The position numbers and the translations under genes are program-made. DNA of 64,000 bases, from contig JAEUHK010000028.1 of assembly GCA_016795465.1 (NCBI GenBank), forward strand, positions 1-64,000, in the 5' to 3' direction. Below the pieces are notes generated by a model. The model searched no databases. It was not told the origin of the DNA and saw nothing but the letters and a program-made list of their open reading frames with translations. The first letter of the stretch is position 1; the number at the start of each line of letters is the position of its first letter. This document shows positions 52,402 through 61,248 of the stretch, piece after piece. This DNA comes from Verrucomicrobiaceae bacterium. GTDB lineage: Bacteria; Verrucomicrobiota; Verrucomicrobiia; Verrucomicrobiales; Verrucomicrobiaceae.

Positions 52402-52886
52402 CGCAGCAGGAGGTCATCACCCGCCTGCTGCAGCGCCTGGACCGACTGGGCGTGCGTGAGGTGTGTGTGGCCGCCGGTGCCCGCAATGCACCGCTCGTCG
52501 CCGCTCTCACGGACAGCACGGGCATCCGCTTGTGGCACTTTTTTGAGGAGCGATGCGCGGGTTTCTTCGCGCTGGGGCGCACGATGGTGGATCAGCGGCC
52601 GGTGGCTGTGGTCACCACCAGTGGCACGGCGGCGGCCGAGCTGCTGCCATCGGTCATTGAGGCCTATTATCAGGCTCAGCCGCTCATCGTCGTGACAGCA
52701 GATCGACCCGCGAGATACCGCGGCAGCGGCGCACCGCAGGCCATCGAGCAAGAAGGGCTCTTCGGCGTGTATGCCGAGGTTTTGGGCGAGGAGGTCCAAT
52801 GGGCTGCCCGCATGCCTTTGCATATCAATCTGCCGCTTGATGAGCCGCTCACGCCGGTGCCCGGCATCGCGTTTAGCGTTTCATGA
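52398..52886 (+). CDS. MenD-like protein reduced to the N-terminal thiamine diphosphate PYR domain
   Basis: A 162-residue protein that matches only the first third of MenD: VREVCVAAGARNAPLVAAL, FEERCAGFFALG (catalytic Glu51), VAVVTTSGTAAAELLPSVIE, VTADRPARYRGSGAPQAIEQ and EGLFGVYAE. MenD joins isochorismate and 2-oxoglutarate in menaquinone synthesis and is normally about 550 residues. The cofactor-binding C-terminal PP domain is missing: the DUF1501 gene begins within 46 bases of the stop. This is either a split MenD with the other half elsewhere, or a truncated gene. The clean 4-base overlap with menF and intact motifs favour a real, translated protein. Confidence 0.78.
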   Translation: MTQQEVITRLLQRLDRLGVREVCVAAGARNAPLVAALTDSTGIRLWHFFEERCAGFFALGRTMVDQRPVAVVTTSGTAAAELLPSVIEAYYQAQPLIVVTADRPARYRGSGAPQAIEQEGLFGVYAEVLGEEVQWAARMPLHINLPLDEPLTPVPGIAFSVS

Positions 52887-52931
52887 TCGTGGCAAGAGGC
52901 CGGCGGCATGGGGCGTAGGTTTGGCACCCTC

Positions 52932-54356
52932 ATGTCCTCCATCATCCAGCCTCCTTCTCTCGTGCGTTGCGCCGGTCCGGTCTCGCGTCGTGGCTTCATG
53001 CAATTCGGCCTGGCCGGGATGGCGACGATGAGCTGGCCTTCACTGCTCAAACTGCGTGCTGAAAACGCCGCGAAGCCGAAGTCGGAGCGTAAATCGATCA
53101 TCATGGTGTGGCTGCCCGGCGGGCAATCGCACATCGACACCTACGATCCAAAGCCGGATGCGAGCAGCGAGTATCGCGGGCCTTTCAAAACCATCTCGAC
53201 CAAGGTGCCGGGGACGCATTTCACCGAGCTGCTGCCGATGAATGCGAAGATCGCGGACAAGTTCACGATTGTGCGCTCGATGAACCAGACGGCGGGCGGG
53301 CATCCGGCGGGGACCATGCAGATGTTTTCCGGTGACAAGGATACGCGTGACAAGCCGAAGCCGCGGCTGCCGGACTGGATGTCCGTGGCGCACTACCTGC
53401 GTGCGAAGGAAGGCGGGCGCTCCAATCCGCTGCCAAACTACATCGGCGTGCCGGCCGCCTCGCCGGAGTATTCGAGTCCCGCCTACCTCGGTGATGCCTA
53501 CGCGCCCTTTGCCGTCAGCGATGATCCGAATCGCCCCACCTTCCAAGTGCCCAACATCGGTCTCGATGATGATGCCGAGACACGCCGCCTGAGCGAACGT
53601 GTCGCGCTGCGCCGCAGTTTGGACAAAATGGAGCGTGCGTTTGATCGCGAAGGCGAGCTTGGTGCTCTGGACGAGTTTGAAGCCCAGGCAGCGACGCTGC
53701 TCACGAACCCGCAGGCGCGTGATGCCTTCGATTTGAACAAGGAAGATGCCGCCACGCGGGATCGCTACGGTCGCAATCGCTGGGGTCAGCAGCTTTTGCT
53801 CGCCCGCCGCCTCGTCGAGGCCGGTGTCGAGATCATCACCAGCAGCCTCAGCGGGCCGCTGTGCGGTCGCGTGAACAACTGGGACGACCACGCGGTGAAC
53901 CAGCATCAGTTTGAGGCGCTGCGCTTCCGCATGCCGACCTACGACAGCGCCGTCTCCGCCCTCATCGAGGACATTTACGCTCGTGGTCTCGATAAACGCG
54001 TGCTGGTGGTCGTCACCGGCGAGTTTGGCCGCACGCCGAAGATCAGCTTTGACCGCAGCACGGGTGCTGGCGATGCCAGCGCTCCCGCCGGAACCCTGCA
54101 ACCCGGCCGCGACCACTGGCCACGTGCCTTCACCAATGTCTGGGCCGGTGGCGGCATCCAGACCGGTGGCGTCATCGGTGCCTCCGACAAGCGCGGTGAA
54201 GACGTCGTCGAACGCCCCTGCAATGCGAGCGACTTCCTCGCGACCATTTACCACCACCTCGGCATCGACTACACCAAGGTCACCATCAACGACCTCAACG
54301 GCCGCCCGGTGCATATCGTGGAAAATGGCCGTGCGATCCCTGAGCTGATCTCGTGA
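52932..54356 (+). CDS. DUF1501 domain-containing exported protein
   Basis: A 474-residue protein from ATG 52932 (an in-frame ATG at 52908 is possible). A Tat-like region (SRRGFMQFGLAGMATMS) is followed by DUF1501 motifs: IIMVWLPGGQSHIDTYDPKP, RSMNQTAGGHPAGTMQMFSG, VVVTGEFGRTPKISFDRS and GRDHWPRAFTNVWAGGG. It resembles the DUF1501 gene at 15634-17028 but has no adjacent DUF1549 or cytochrome gene. It follows the MenD-like gene directly. Probably a periplasmic protein; no known reaction. Confidence 0.92.
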   Translation: MSSIIQPPSLVRCAGPVSRRGFMQFGLAGMATMSWPSLLKLRAENAAKPKSERKSIIMVWLPGGQSHIDTYDPKPDASSEYRGPFKTISTKVPGTHFTELLPMNAKIADKFTIVRSMNQTAGGHPAGTMQMFSGDKDTRDKPKPRLPDWMSVAHYLRAKEGGRSNPLPNYIGVPAASPEYSSPAYLGDAYAPFAVSDDPNRPTFQVPNIGLDDDAETRRLSERVALRRSLDKMERAFDREGELGALDEFEAQAATLLTNPQARDAFDLNKEDAATRDRYGRNRWGQQLLLARRLVEAGVEIITSSLSGPLCGRVNNWDDHAVNQHQFEALRFRMPTYDSAVSALIEDIYARGLDKRVLVVVTGEFGRTPKISFDRSTGAGDASAPAGTLQPGRDHWPRAFTNVWAGGGIQTGGVIGASDKRGEDVVERPCNASDFLATIYHHLGIDYTKVTINDLNGRPVHIVENGRAIPELIS

Positions 54357-54410
54357 GGTTTGCTCGGTCACTGCGGCAAGGTGCCGGGATGGGCGGATTG
54401 GGGACTTGCC

Positions 54411-54439
54411 TTGACGTCACCCGCTGGATTCCCTACAAA
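54411..54439 (+). promoter_or_regulatory. Possible sigma-70-type promoter before the kinase gene
   Basis: TTGACG (54411-54416) and TACAAA (54434-54439) are 17 bases apart, and lie 77 bases upstream of the kinase ATG. The -35 box matches five of six consensus bases and the -10 box four of six. It is the best promoter-like pair in the 159-base gap. Confidence 0.4.
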
Positions 54440-54515
54440 CTGGCGCAAAATATGCCGTAACTGGAATGGTTGGATTAGCTAACCACCTGCTATTGCACAT
54501 TCCCCGTTTGCCTCC

Positions 54516-57500
54516 ATGTCCGATCCCGACGCCACCCAGCCCACCCCAAAGCCCGTGGGGCCGCATTCACCCGGTCCCACGCCCACGGGCTACCAGCGCA
54601 CGGGCGGCGGTGGCTTCAAATGGCAGCCACCGAGTCCGGAAAAGCTCGCGCAGCTTCTCCCGCAGTATCACATCGAGGCGCTGATCGGCCGCGGCGGCAT
54701 GGGGGCGGTCTATAAAGGCACGCAGAAGGCCCTGGAGCGGCCCGTCGCCATCAAGATCCTGCCGCCGGAGGTCGATGACGAGGACGCCAGCTACACCGAG
54801 CGCTTCAAGAACGAGGCCAAGATCATGGCCCGCCTGGAGCACCCCGCCATCGTGCCCGTGTATGACTTCGGCGAGACCAGCGAAGGCCAGCTCTACTTCG
54901 TGATGGGCTTCATCAATGGCACGGACATCCACCAGATGATCCAGAGTCAGGGCCGTCTGCCGCCGGAGCATGCGCTGGCCATCACCGCGCATGTTTGTGA
55001 TGCCCTGGGATACGCCCACCAGCACGGCGTCATCCACCGCGACATCAAGCCCAGCAACATCCTCATCAACATGGAGGGCCAGGTGAAGGTGGCGGACTTC
55101 GGCCTCGCCAAGGCACACGACACCTCCCAGAGCAGCGGGCTGACGAAAACCGGCCTCGCCATGGGCACGCCAGATTATGTAGCCCCCGAGACGCTCTCCA
55201 TCGGCATGGTGCCCGATGGCCGCGCCGACCTCTATGCCGTCGGCGTCATGCTTTACCAGATGCTCACCGGCCAGGTGCCGCGCGGGGCCTTTGACCTGCC
55301 CAGCAAGCTCACCGGCTGCGATCCGCGCTTCGATAGCATCGTCATCAAGGCGATGAAATACGACCGCGAGGACCGCTACCCCACCGCCACGGACCTCCGC
55401 CGTGATCTCGACATCATCCTCACTGCACCCATGGTGCAAAGTGGCGGCCAAAGCAGTGCTGCCATCCCGAAGCAGTCACTGCCGCAGAAACCCACCGGCA
55501 AACCAGTGCAGCCTCGAAGTGATGCGGGCACTCCTGCCCGCCAAGAAAGCCCTCCTGCGGGCAAAAGTGCCCGCACCACTCCAGAGCCGCCCGCCAAGAG
55601 CAAAACACCGCTCTACATTGGCCTCGGAGTCGCTGCGGCGATTGGCATCGGCGCGTTTGTGATGTTCGGCGGCGAGGGTAGGCGCGTTCGCCAGAACGCG
55701 GAAAGCGCGCCCGACCGCACTCTGGCGAGCGCGCCTACAGCATCTGCGCCCAAACCCGCTCCTGCGGCCGCCAAGCCCGTCCCCGCCGCTCCAAGCACTC
55801 CTGTCTCCTCGGTTCCTCCTGTTCCAGCCTCTTCTTCCGACCAGTTCCCTCCGGGCAAGTGGGTGAAGGTGTTCACGAAGTTCGAGGAATTGCCGGGAGA
55901 ACTGCGCAATCGTGACAGTGGCTGGAAGTGGAATGATGGCTGGCTCCAGCAAACCAACCCAAACAAGAACAAAACTTTTAGCGTTCCTGGATTCTCTGCT
56001 CGGAATGCCGCGATACGGGCTCGAATCAGATACAGCGCTGATTTGGATGGCTTCTTGTTTCTCAGCGGGATGCCGGGAGGGCCCGCCGGACGTTTAGGGC
56101 ATCACCGCTTCAGAATTGGAGCATCGGGGCTTCATCTCGAAGAATGGGCTGGAAAGAATTATACTCGTGTTCATCAGAAAGACCTGCCAACGGGTTTGCA
56201 GGATGGCGTGATGGGGGAGTTTGCCTTCTTGAACGGTCGCGTCTTCGCCCGAGGTCATGACATCCTCCTACCCCAAGCACGCGATGATGATCTTCAGGAG
56301 GGCAAGATCGGCTACTACGGTTCCGCCGAGATTCGAGACATCGAAGTCATCAACCTCGACGGCCTCCCCGAGGCCGAGGCGCTCAAAATCCTCGGCGTCG
56401 ATGAGAAGGGCAATGATCTACGGCAGAAGCTCGCCCAAAGTAATCCAGAGCTTAAGCACGCCAAAACTCCGCCAGCTCCCAGCGCCCCGAAGCCTGCTTC
56501 CACACCTTCCGCACCTCAGACCTCTCCCACCCCTGACGAGCTAAAGCTCTCCACTACTTTCCCTCCAGGCAAGTGGGTGAAAGTGTTCACCAAGGCCGAG
56601 GACTTGCCGGAGGAATTGCGCAAGCCGGACAGTGGCGTGAGGTTTGAGGATGGGTGGGTTCGGTTTCCGGACGACAAACCTCGCAGAATTTATGCTGCGG
56701 TTGGTATCACAAACTACGGCATGCGAGCCAGGATTCGGAGAAGTGATTTTATGACCAAGCCTATGAGGGTCTTCGTTCGAGGCGGTCTTGCTCCTAACGT
56801 CGCAGGTTATGAGTTCGTCTCCGCGAAAGGCATCCTCAGTGGAGGCGTGAGGTCAGAAGGTGAGGCGAGTGCCAAAACTCGCTGGGATTTGCCTGTGTCT
56901 TTAGTTCGCTCACCCAAGGTGGGTGACGATTACACAGTCGAGTGGAGTTGCGTCGGTAACAAGGTGGTGGGACGGGTTGATGAGCGAAATGTCAGGCTAT
57001 TCACGGACTACACTTATCCTGCCGGCCTTGGCTACTTCACAGGCACCGCAGACATCCGCGACATCGAAGTCATCAACCTCGACGGCCTCCCCGAAGCGGA
57101 GGCCTTGCGCATCCTCGGCGTCGATGACAAAGGCAACGACCTGCGAGCGCTGGCCGCGCAGCAGGAGCAGCAGAAGGCCGAGATGGCGAAGGCCGTGGAT
57201 GCCCTGGCCGCCATCCCGGAGCTGAAGACGCTGCACGAGCAGCTCGTGAAGCTCCAGGCCGAGCGTGTCACCGCGCCCTTCGAGAAAGACGTGGCCGCGC
57301 TGAACACCAGCTACCTCGGCGGCCTCGACCGCAAGATGACCGAGCTGAAGCAGAAGGGTGATCTCGACGGCGTGCTGGCACTGGAAGCGGAGAAAAAAAT
57401 CATCGCCGAAAAGCAGCTGATGCCTGCTGACGAAGACGACACCACACCCGCCACGCTCAAGGACCTGCGCAAGATCTACCGCGACGCCCACGCCAGGCTC

Positions 57501-58634
57501 GTCTCCACCCGCGATGCCAATCTCAAAGCCCTCACCGACCCGCTCGCGGTCCGCTTAAAGCAGCTCGAAAGCACTCTCACGCAGGCCAACCGCATCGAGC
57601 ATGCAAAGACGGTGCGAGACTACCGCGAGGCGCTGGCGAACCCGCCGGAGGTCGCCAAGAAAGAGCCGGCAGAGGCCTCTGTGCCGCCGGGTGACCTCGT
57701 CGGGCGCAAGCCTGGCAAACTCAAGACTTGGGGCACTTATCTCAATCAACCCTTCACCACGAGCAAAGCGGACAAATTCTCCGACTTCGTTCAAGTCGCG
57801 ATCCGCGACACGCACTGGCTGGGATTGCGAGCCAATGGGGAAACGGTCAGCACTGAATCCACCTATGATGGTTTGAAGGATGTCAGCAGCATCAAATTCG
57901 AAACGTATTTTCTGCTGATCATGAAAAAAGGCGTCCTTTCGAGTGCCAATGCTCAACAGGAAACGTTTGAGCCCTCCGCCTGGGGCGGCGGTCGTCTGCG
58001 GGATGCCTCTTTGACTGCGGGTGGGGTCGGCGTCTTCGTCCGGGATGACGGCACGGTCCGTCTGCGAGACACGCAGTATCGGAGTGGCAAAGCCGCCATC
58101 TCGCCCAACAAAGCCAGTCAGATGACCAAGGACATCCGGGATGCGGTCAGCGCCTGGGCAGGCGGAGACACGGCTTTTGTGCTCACGGCTGGTGGCAGGC
58201 TGCATGGCTGGCTCGGTCCCAAATGGAGTCAGGACAAAGTCGCCGACAAAGAAATCACGGAGATCGACACCAGCCAGCTTCCAGGTGACATCGCTCAAAT
58301 CAGCGGAAGCCATGCATCCGGCAAAACGGACCTTTGGCTCTTGTCCAAGACCGGCACTTTGACGCGGCATCAATTCGACTCGACCACGCTGCAATGGACT
58401 TCCAATCCATCAGCCAGTCCACCACCGCAGGGTGAGGTCGCCAGGATCTCCCGGATGGGGAACATCGCGATTTGCCATCTGAAATCAGGTGCCCTCTGGC
58501 CGCTCAGCGGTGGCGAGGTGGGCGAACATGTGCGCACGTTGAAGGCTCCAACAGATGTGGCTGCTCTGCTGAATTCCTTCCAGGACGCCACCCTCGGAAA
58601 GGTCACCAATAGCTGCGCACTCTGGATCGAGTGA
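54516..58634 (+). CDS. Transmembrane Ser/Thr protein kinase with repeated extracytoplasmic domains
   Basis: A 1372-residue protein. Residues 50-305 are a Hanks-type kinase: IGRGGMGAVYKG, ATP-binding Lys80, HRDIKPSNIL (174-183), DFG (194-196) and APE (223-225), all intact. A membrane segment follows (LYIGLGVAAAIGIGAFVMF, about 366-384). Outside are two copies of a jelly-roll-like unit starting FPPGKWVKVFTK and ending in IEVINLDGLPEAEALKILGV or a close variant (about 450-640 and 685-870), a Glu/Lys coiled coil (about 885-1060), and a C-terminal RCC1-like propeller. It probably senses an external signal and phosphorylates cytoplasmic proteins. The linkers around residues 335-415 are encoded by palindromic repeats. 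Confidence 0.92.
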   Translation: MSDPDATQPTPKPVGPHSPGPTPTGYQRTGGGGFKWQPPSPEKLAQLLPQYHIEALIGRGGMGAVYKGTQKALERPVAIKILPPEVDDEDASYTERFKNEAKIMARLEHPAIVPVYDFGETSEGQLYFVMGFINGTDIHQMIQSQGRLPPEHALAITAHVCDALGYAHQHGVIHRDIKPSNILINMEGQVKVADFGLAKAHDTSQSSGLTKTGLAMGTPDYVAPETLSIGMVPDGRADLYAVGVMLYQMLTGQVPRGAFDLPSKLTGCDPRFDSIVIKAMKYDREDRYPTATDLRRDLDIILTAPMVQSGGQSSAAIPKQSLPQKPTGKPVQPRSDAGTPARQESPPAGKSARTTPEPPAKSKTPLYIGLGVAAAIGIGAFVMFGGEGRRVRQNAESAPDRTLASAPTASAPKPAPAAAKPVPAAPSTPVSSVPPVPASSSDQFPPGKWVKVFTKFEELPGELRNRDSGWKWNDGWLQQTNPNKNKTFSVPGFSARNAAIRARIRYSADLDGFLFLSGMPGGPAGRLGHHRFRIGASGLHLEEWAGKNYTRVHQKDLPTGLQDGVMGEFAFLNGRVFARGHDILLPQARDDDLQEGKIGYYGSAEIRDIEVINLDGLPEAEALKILGVDEKGNDLRQKLAQSNPELKHAKTPPAPSAPKPASTPSAPQTSPTPDELKLSTTFPPGKWVKVFTKAEDLPEELRKPDSGVRFEDGWVRFPDDKPRRIYAAVGITNYGMRARIRRSDFMTKPMRVFVRGGLAPNVAGYEFVSAKGILSGGVRSEGEASAKTRWDLPVSLVRSPKVGDDYTVEWSCVGNKVVGRVDERNVRLFTDYTYPAGLGYFTGTADIRDIEVINLDGLPEAEALRILGVDDKGNDLRALAAQQEQQKAEMAKAVDALAAIPELKTLHEQLVKLQAERVTAPFEKDVAALNTSYLGGLDRKMTELKQKGDLDGVLALEAEKKIIAEKQLMPADEDDTTPATLKDLRKIYRDAHARLVSTRDANLKALTDPLAVRLKQLESTLTQANRIEHAKTVRDYREALANPPEVAKKEPAEASVPPGDLVGRKPGKLKTWGTYLNQPFTTSKADKFSDFVQVAIRDTHWLGLRANGETVSTESTYDGLKDVSSIKFETYFLLIMKKGVLSSANAQQETFEPSAWGGGRLRDASLTAGGVGVFVRDDGTVRLRDTQYRSGKAAISPNKASQMTKDIRDAVSAWAGGDTAFVLTAGGRLHGWLGPKWSQDKVADKEITEIDTSQLPGDIAQISGSHASGKTDLWLLSKTGTLTRHQFDSTTLQWTSNPSASPPPQGEVARISRMGNIAICHLKSGALWPLSGGEVGEHVRTLKAPTDVAALLNSFQDATLGKVTNSCALWIE
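55524..55575. repeat. Paired hairpins inside the kinase gene (linker before the membrane segment)
   Basis: GCGGGCA/TGCCCGC with a CTCC loop (55524-55541) and TGCGGGCA/TGCCCGCA with an AAAG loop (55556-55575) are perfect hairpins sharing the GCGGGCA arm, separated by 14 bases. They code for proline- and alanine-rich linker residues. Confidence 0.65.
55678..55738. repeat. REP-like palindrome inside the kinase gene (linker after the membrane segment)
   Basis: GTAGGCGCGTTCGCCAGA (55678-55695) pairs with TCTGGCGAGCGCGCCTAC (55721-55738) at 17 of 18 positions. It has the GTAGG...CCTAC end layout of the REP units at 43091-43279, but a different stem sequence. The kinase frame runs through it. Confidence 0.7.
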
Positions 58635-58741
58635 CCTGGTCATGCCTGCTGCGTCAGCGTGATAGACTTAACAACCGCCGAGACGGGCCAAAACATCGCG
58701 CCGTTTCGCTAGACGGCGTTCAGTTTCAACACGGCACTTTC

Positions 58742-59752
58742 TCACTTCACGATCTTCAGCACGCGGTTGTTGTAACTGTCGGTGATGTAAAGCTCACCGG
58801 TGATCGGATGAATCGTGACACCGTGAGGGCGGGCGAGGGCGCAGGCTTTGGGATCGCCGCCGGGGGTGCCTTTGGCGTGTTTGCCGGTGCCGGCGAGGCG
58901 TTCGATCTTGCCGGTGGCGGGGATGTAGCGGCGGACGAGATGGCTTTCGGCATCGGCGATGATGACGGTGTCGTCTTTGTCCACGCAGAGGTGCTTCGGG
59001 CCATCCATCGTGGCGTCCAAAGCGGGGCCGCCATCGCCTTCGCCGCCTTTGTTGCCGCTGGCGTTCACCACGGTGCGGATCTTGCCATCAGTGCCGACGA
59101 CTCGCAGGGCATTGCCGCCGCGTTCAAGGATGTAGATCTGGCCTTGGTGATCGACGGCCACCGCACGCGGATCGACGAGCGGGGCCTCGGTGGCAATGGC
59201 TCCATCCTCTGGACGGCCTTTTTTGCCATTCCCAGCCACCACGGAGCAGGTGCCGCTGGCGAGATCGACGACATGCACCTGCTGCAAATTGGCGATGTAG
59301 AGCTTCGTGCCGGTGAAATCGAGCGTGATGCAGTAGGGGCCGGTGCCTTTGACGTTTTTGCCGGTGGCTTTGAAGCCGGGAAGCGTGCTCACCGTGCTGG
59401 TTTTGAGGTCCACTTTACGCACGACGCCGTTCCAGGTATCGCCGATCAAGATGTTGCCATCGGGAAGCACCGCGAGGTTGTGCGGGCCGTTGAACTGCGC
59501 CTGCAAGGCGGGGCCGCCATCACCGCTGTAACCGGCTTTTTCCTGCCCGGCGAGGTGAACGAGCTTTCCGCCCTCCTCGACGCGGAAGAGTCGGTTTCCG
59601 GAAATCATCTCCACGACATACATGGTGCCCTTCGAGTCAAACTCAGTGCCAAAAGGCTCCTTCAGGCCTTCGCCGACGACTTCGACGATCTTTTCAGCAT
59701 GCAGCGAGGTGGCGAAGGCGAGGATGGTGAGCAGGGAAAGGAGCGGTTTCAT
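58742..59752 (-). CDS. Secreted NHL-repeat beta-propeller protein
   Basis: A 336-residue protein with a signal peptide (MKPLLSLLTILAFATSLHA). NHL repeats are clear: EPFGTEFDSKGTMYVVEM, FNGPHNLAVLPDGNILIGD, VDPRAVAVDHQGQIYILERG, MDGPKHLCVDKDDTVIIADA and RPHGVTIHPITGELYITDSY. Six blades fit the length. NHL propellers bind ligands or proteins, and some are lyases; no active-site residue can be assigned. It ends 107 bases from the convergent kinase stop and starts 118 bases from the divergent SGNH gene. Confidence 0.88.
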   Translation of the reverse strand: MKPLLSLLTILAFATSLHAEKIVEVVGEGLKEPFGTEFDSKGTMYVVEMISGNRLFRVEEGGKLVHLAGQEKAGYSGDGGPALQAQFNGPHNLAVLPDGNILIGDTWNGVVRKVDLKTSTVSTLPGFKATGKNVKGTGPYCITLDFTGTKLYIANLQQVHVVDLASGTCSVVAGNGKKGRPEDGAIATEAPLVDPRAVAVDHQGQIYILERGGNALRVVGTDGKIRTVVNASGNKGGEGDGGPALDATMDGPKHLCVDKDDTVIIADAESHLVRRYIPATGKIERLAGTGKHAKGTPGGDPKACALARPHGVTIHPITGELYITDSYNNRVLKIVK

Positions 59753-59870
59753 GTGGAGTGCCTCATACGAGCATGCGCGGCGGGTCCGTTCAATCGAGTT
59801 GCGGGGCTTTTGCCGGGCTTGAGACTTTAGGATTGTGTTTCGAGGGCATGCTGATCAAAATCGCCGCCCC

Positions 59871-60614
59871 ATGAAGAACACCATCCTTGCTCTCCTCGTT
59901 GCCATCGCTGCCGCCCAGGCGCAGACCAAGCCCGCCGCTCCCGCGGTGAAACTGCCGCCGCAGGCACCGGACGTGGCCGCGGAGAAGTTTGGTCCCGATG
60001 GCAAGGTCAACGCAGGCTTCATCGCCTCGCATGAGCGTTTTGTGAAGATCGCCCAAGAGGGAACGGCACAGCTTGTTTTCCTCGGTGACTCGATCACGGC
60101 AGGCTGGAACGGCAAGAAAGAGATCTGGGACAAGGCCTTTGGCGCCTACAAGCCCGCGAACTTCGGCATCGGTGGCGACCGCACGCAGCATGTGCTCTGG
60201 CGCATCACCCACGGCGAGCTCGATGGCATCAAGCCAAAGGCCGTCGTGCTCATGATCGGCACGAACAACTCCGGCAGCGATCCCGCCGAAGGCATCGCGA
60301 AGGGCGTCACCGCCATCGTCGAGACCATCCGTGCGAAGCAGCCGCAGGCCAAGATCCTCCTGCTGGCCGTGTTCCCGCGTGGTGAGAAGCCCAGCCCAAA
60401 CCCGGGCCGCGAAAAGCTCGCCAAGGTGAACGAGATCATCGCCAAGCTGCACGATGGTCAAAACATTCACTTCCTCGACATCGGCGCGAAGTTCCTCCAG
60501 CCGGATGGATCGATCTCGAAGGAAATCATGCCTGATTTCCTCCATCTCTCGGTCGCAGGTTACCAGATTTGGGCGGATGCCATCAGCCCGAAGCTGGCTG
60601 AGTTGATGAAATGA
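59871..60614 (+). CDS. Secreted SGNH/GDSL hydrolase (PAF-acetylhydrolase-like)
   Basis: A 247-residue protein with a signal peptide (MKNTILALLVAIAAAQA). Block I is FLGDSITAGWN (Ser74), block II-III includes GIGGDRTQHVLWRI and MIGTNNSG, and block V is DFLHLSVAGYQIWA (Asp-x-x-His). All catalytic positions are kept, in contrast to the altered SGNH-like domain of the 1256-aa protein. Such enzymes deacetylate sugars or lipids outside the cell. ATG 59871 is chosen because it starts the signal peptide. The next gene begins 58 bases later on the same strand, but functional linkage is not evident. Confidence 0.92.
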   Translation: MKNTILALLVAIAAAQAQTKPAAPAVKLPPQAPDVAAEKFGPDGKVNAGFIASHERFVKIAQEGTAQLVFLGDSITAGWNGKKEIWDKAFGAYKPANFGIGGDRTQHVLWRITHGELDGIKPKAVVLMIGTNNSGSDPAEGIAKGVTAIVETIRAKQPQAKILLLAVFPRGEKPSPNPGREKLAKVNEIIAKLHDGQNIHFLDIGAKFLQPDGSISKEIMPDFLHLSVAGYQIWADAISPKLAELMK

Positions 60615-60672
60615 GATGACGGCCCGGATTGACTGGCACCGGCCCTGCTTTATAGCCTCCGCCAGATCACCC

Positions 60673-61248
60673 ATGGAGGCCGTCAACATTCAATTCGCAC
60701 CCGCCACTGGCACGGACCAGGAGTGGAACGAGGCCTACGCCCGACTGGCGGACTTCTTCCGCTCCTACCGCCTGCACAACCGCATCCGGCGCACGCAGCT
60801 CGTGCTCGAATCGCTTCGCCGTGCCTCGGAGGCCCACGCCAAGAATCCCACTCGCAAGCCCGTGGCCTATGCCATCGATGAAGCGCGGAAAATGATGCAC
60901 GACTGGCTCGGCCGCATCTACCACGACATGAACCTCACCGAGCCGCAGATCGAGGCGGGCGGTCGTCTCGGCTTCTACATCAGCGACGGGCCGGAGAAGT
61001 GGCCGCTGCATTTCATGGATGCCAATTTCATGCCGCCGGAGATGAGCGAGGCCATGCGCCAGGCTGTGCGCACCAGCGGCCCCAGCCTCCAGGTCTCGAA
61101 AATGACCCCGCGTGACATGGATCTCGGCTTCACGAATGTGGCGGAGGACACCTTCGAAGGCATCGCCCGCCAGCCGTGGATGCGCTACGCCATGCTGGCC
61201 GTGTTTGTCTCCTTCGTGTTCTACTACGTTTATCGACTGCTCCAATGA
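60673..61248 (+). CDS. Single-membrane-span protein of unknown function, translationally coupled to opgH
   Basis: A 191-residue protein from ATG 60673. The first 160 residues are soluble and charged, with helices rich in Arg (FFRSYRLHNRIRRTQLVLES) and the pattern EARKMMHDWLGRIYHD. The C-terminus has one hydrophobic segment (YAMLAVFVSFVFYYVYRLL) ending at the stop, a tail anchor. No family is recognised. The stop overlaps the opgH start (ATGA at 61245-61248), so it is probably made in a fixed ratio with the glucosyltransferase and may be its partner. This is inference from gene order only. Confidence 0.75.
   Translation: MEAVNIQFAPATGTDQEWNEAYARLADFFRSYRLHNRIRRTQLVLESLRRASEAHAKNPTRKPVAYAIDEARKMMHDWLGRIYHDMNLTEPQIEAGGRLGFYISDGPEKWPLHFMDANFMPPEMSEAMRQAVRTSGPSLQVSKMTPRDMDLGFTNVAEDTFEGIARQPWMRYAMLAVFVSFVFYYVYRLLQ

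Noticed and set aside
52886..52932. A frameshift that would extend the MenD-like gene
   Set aside because: The DNA directly after the stop already codes for the start of the DUF1501 protein in its frame, and no MenD C-terminal motifs are seen in any frame.
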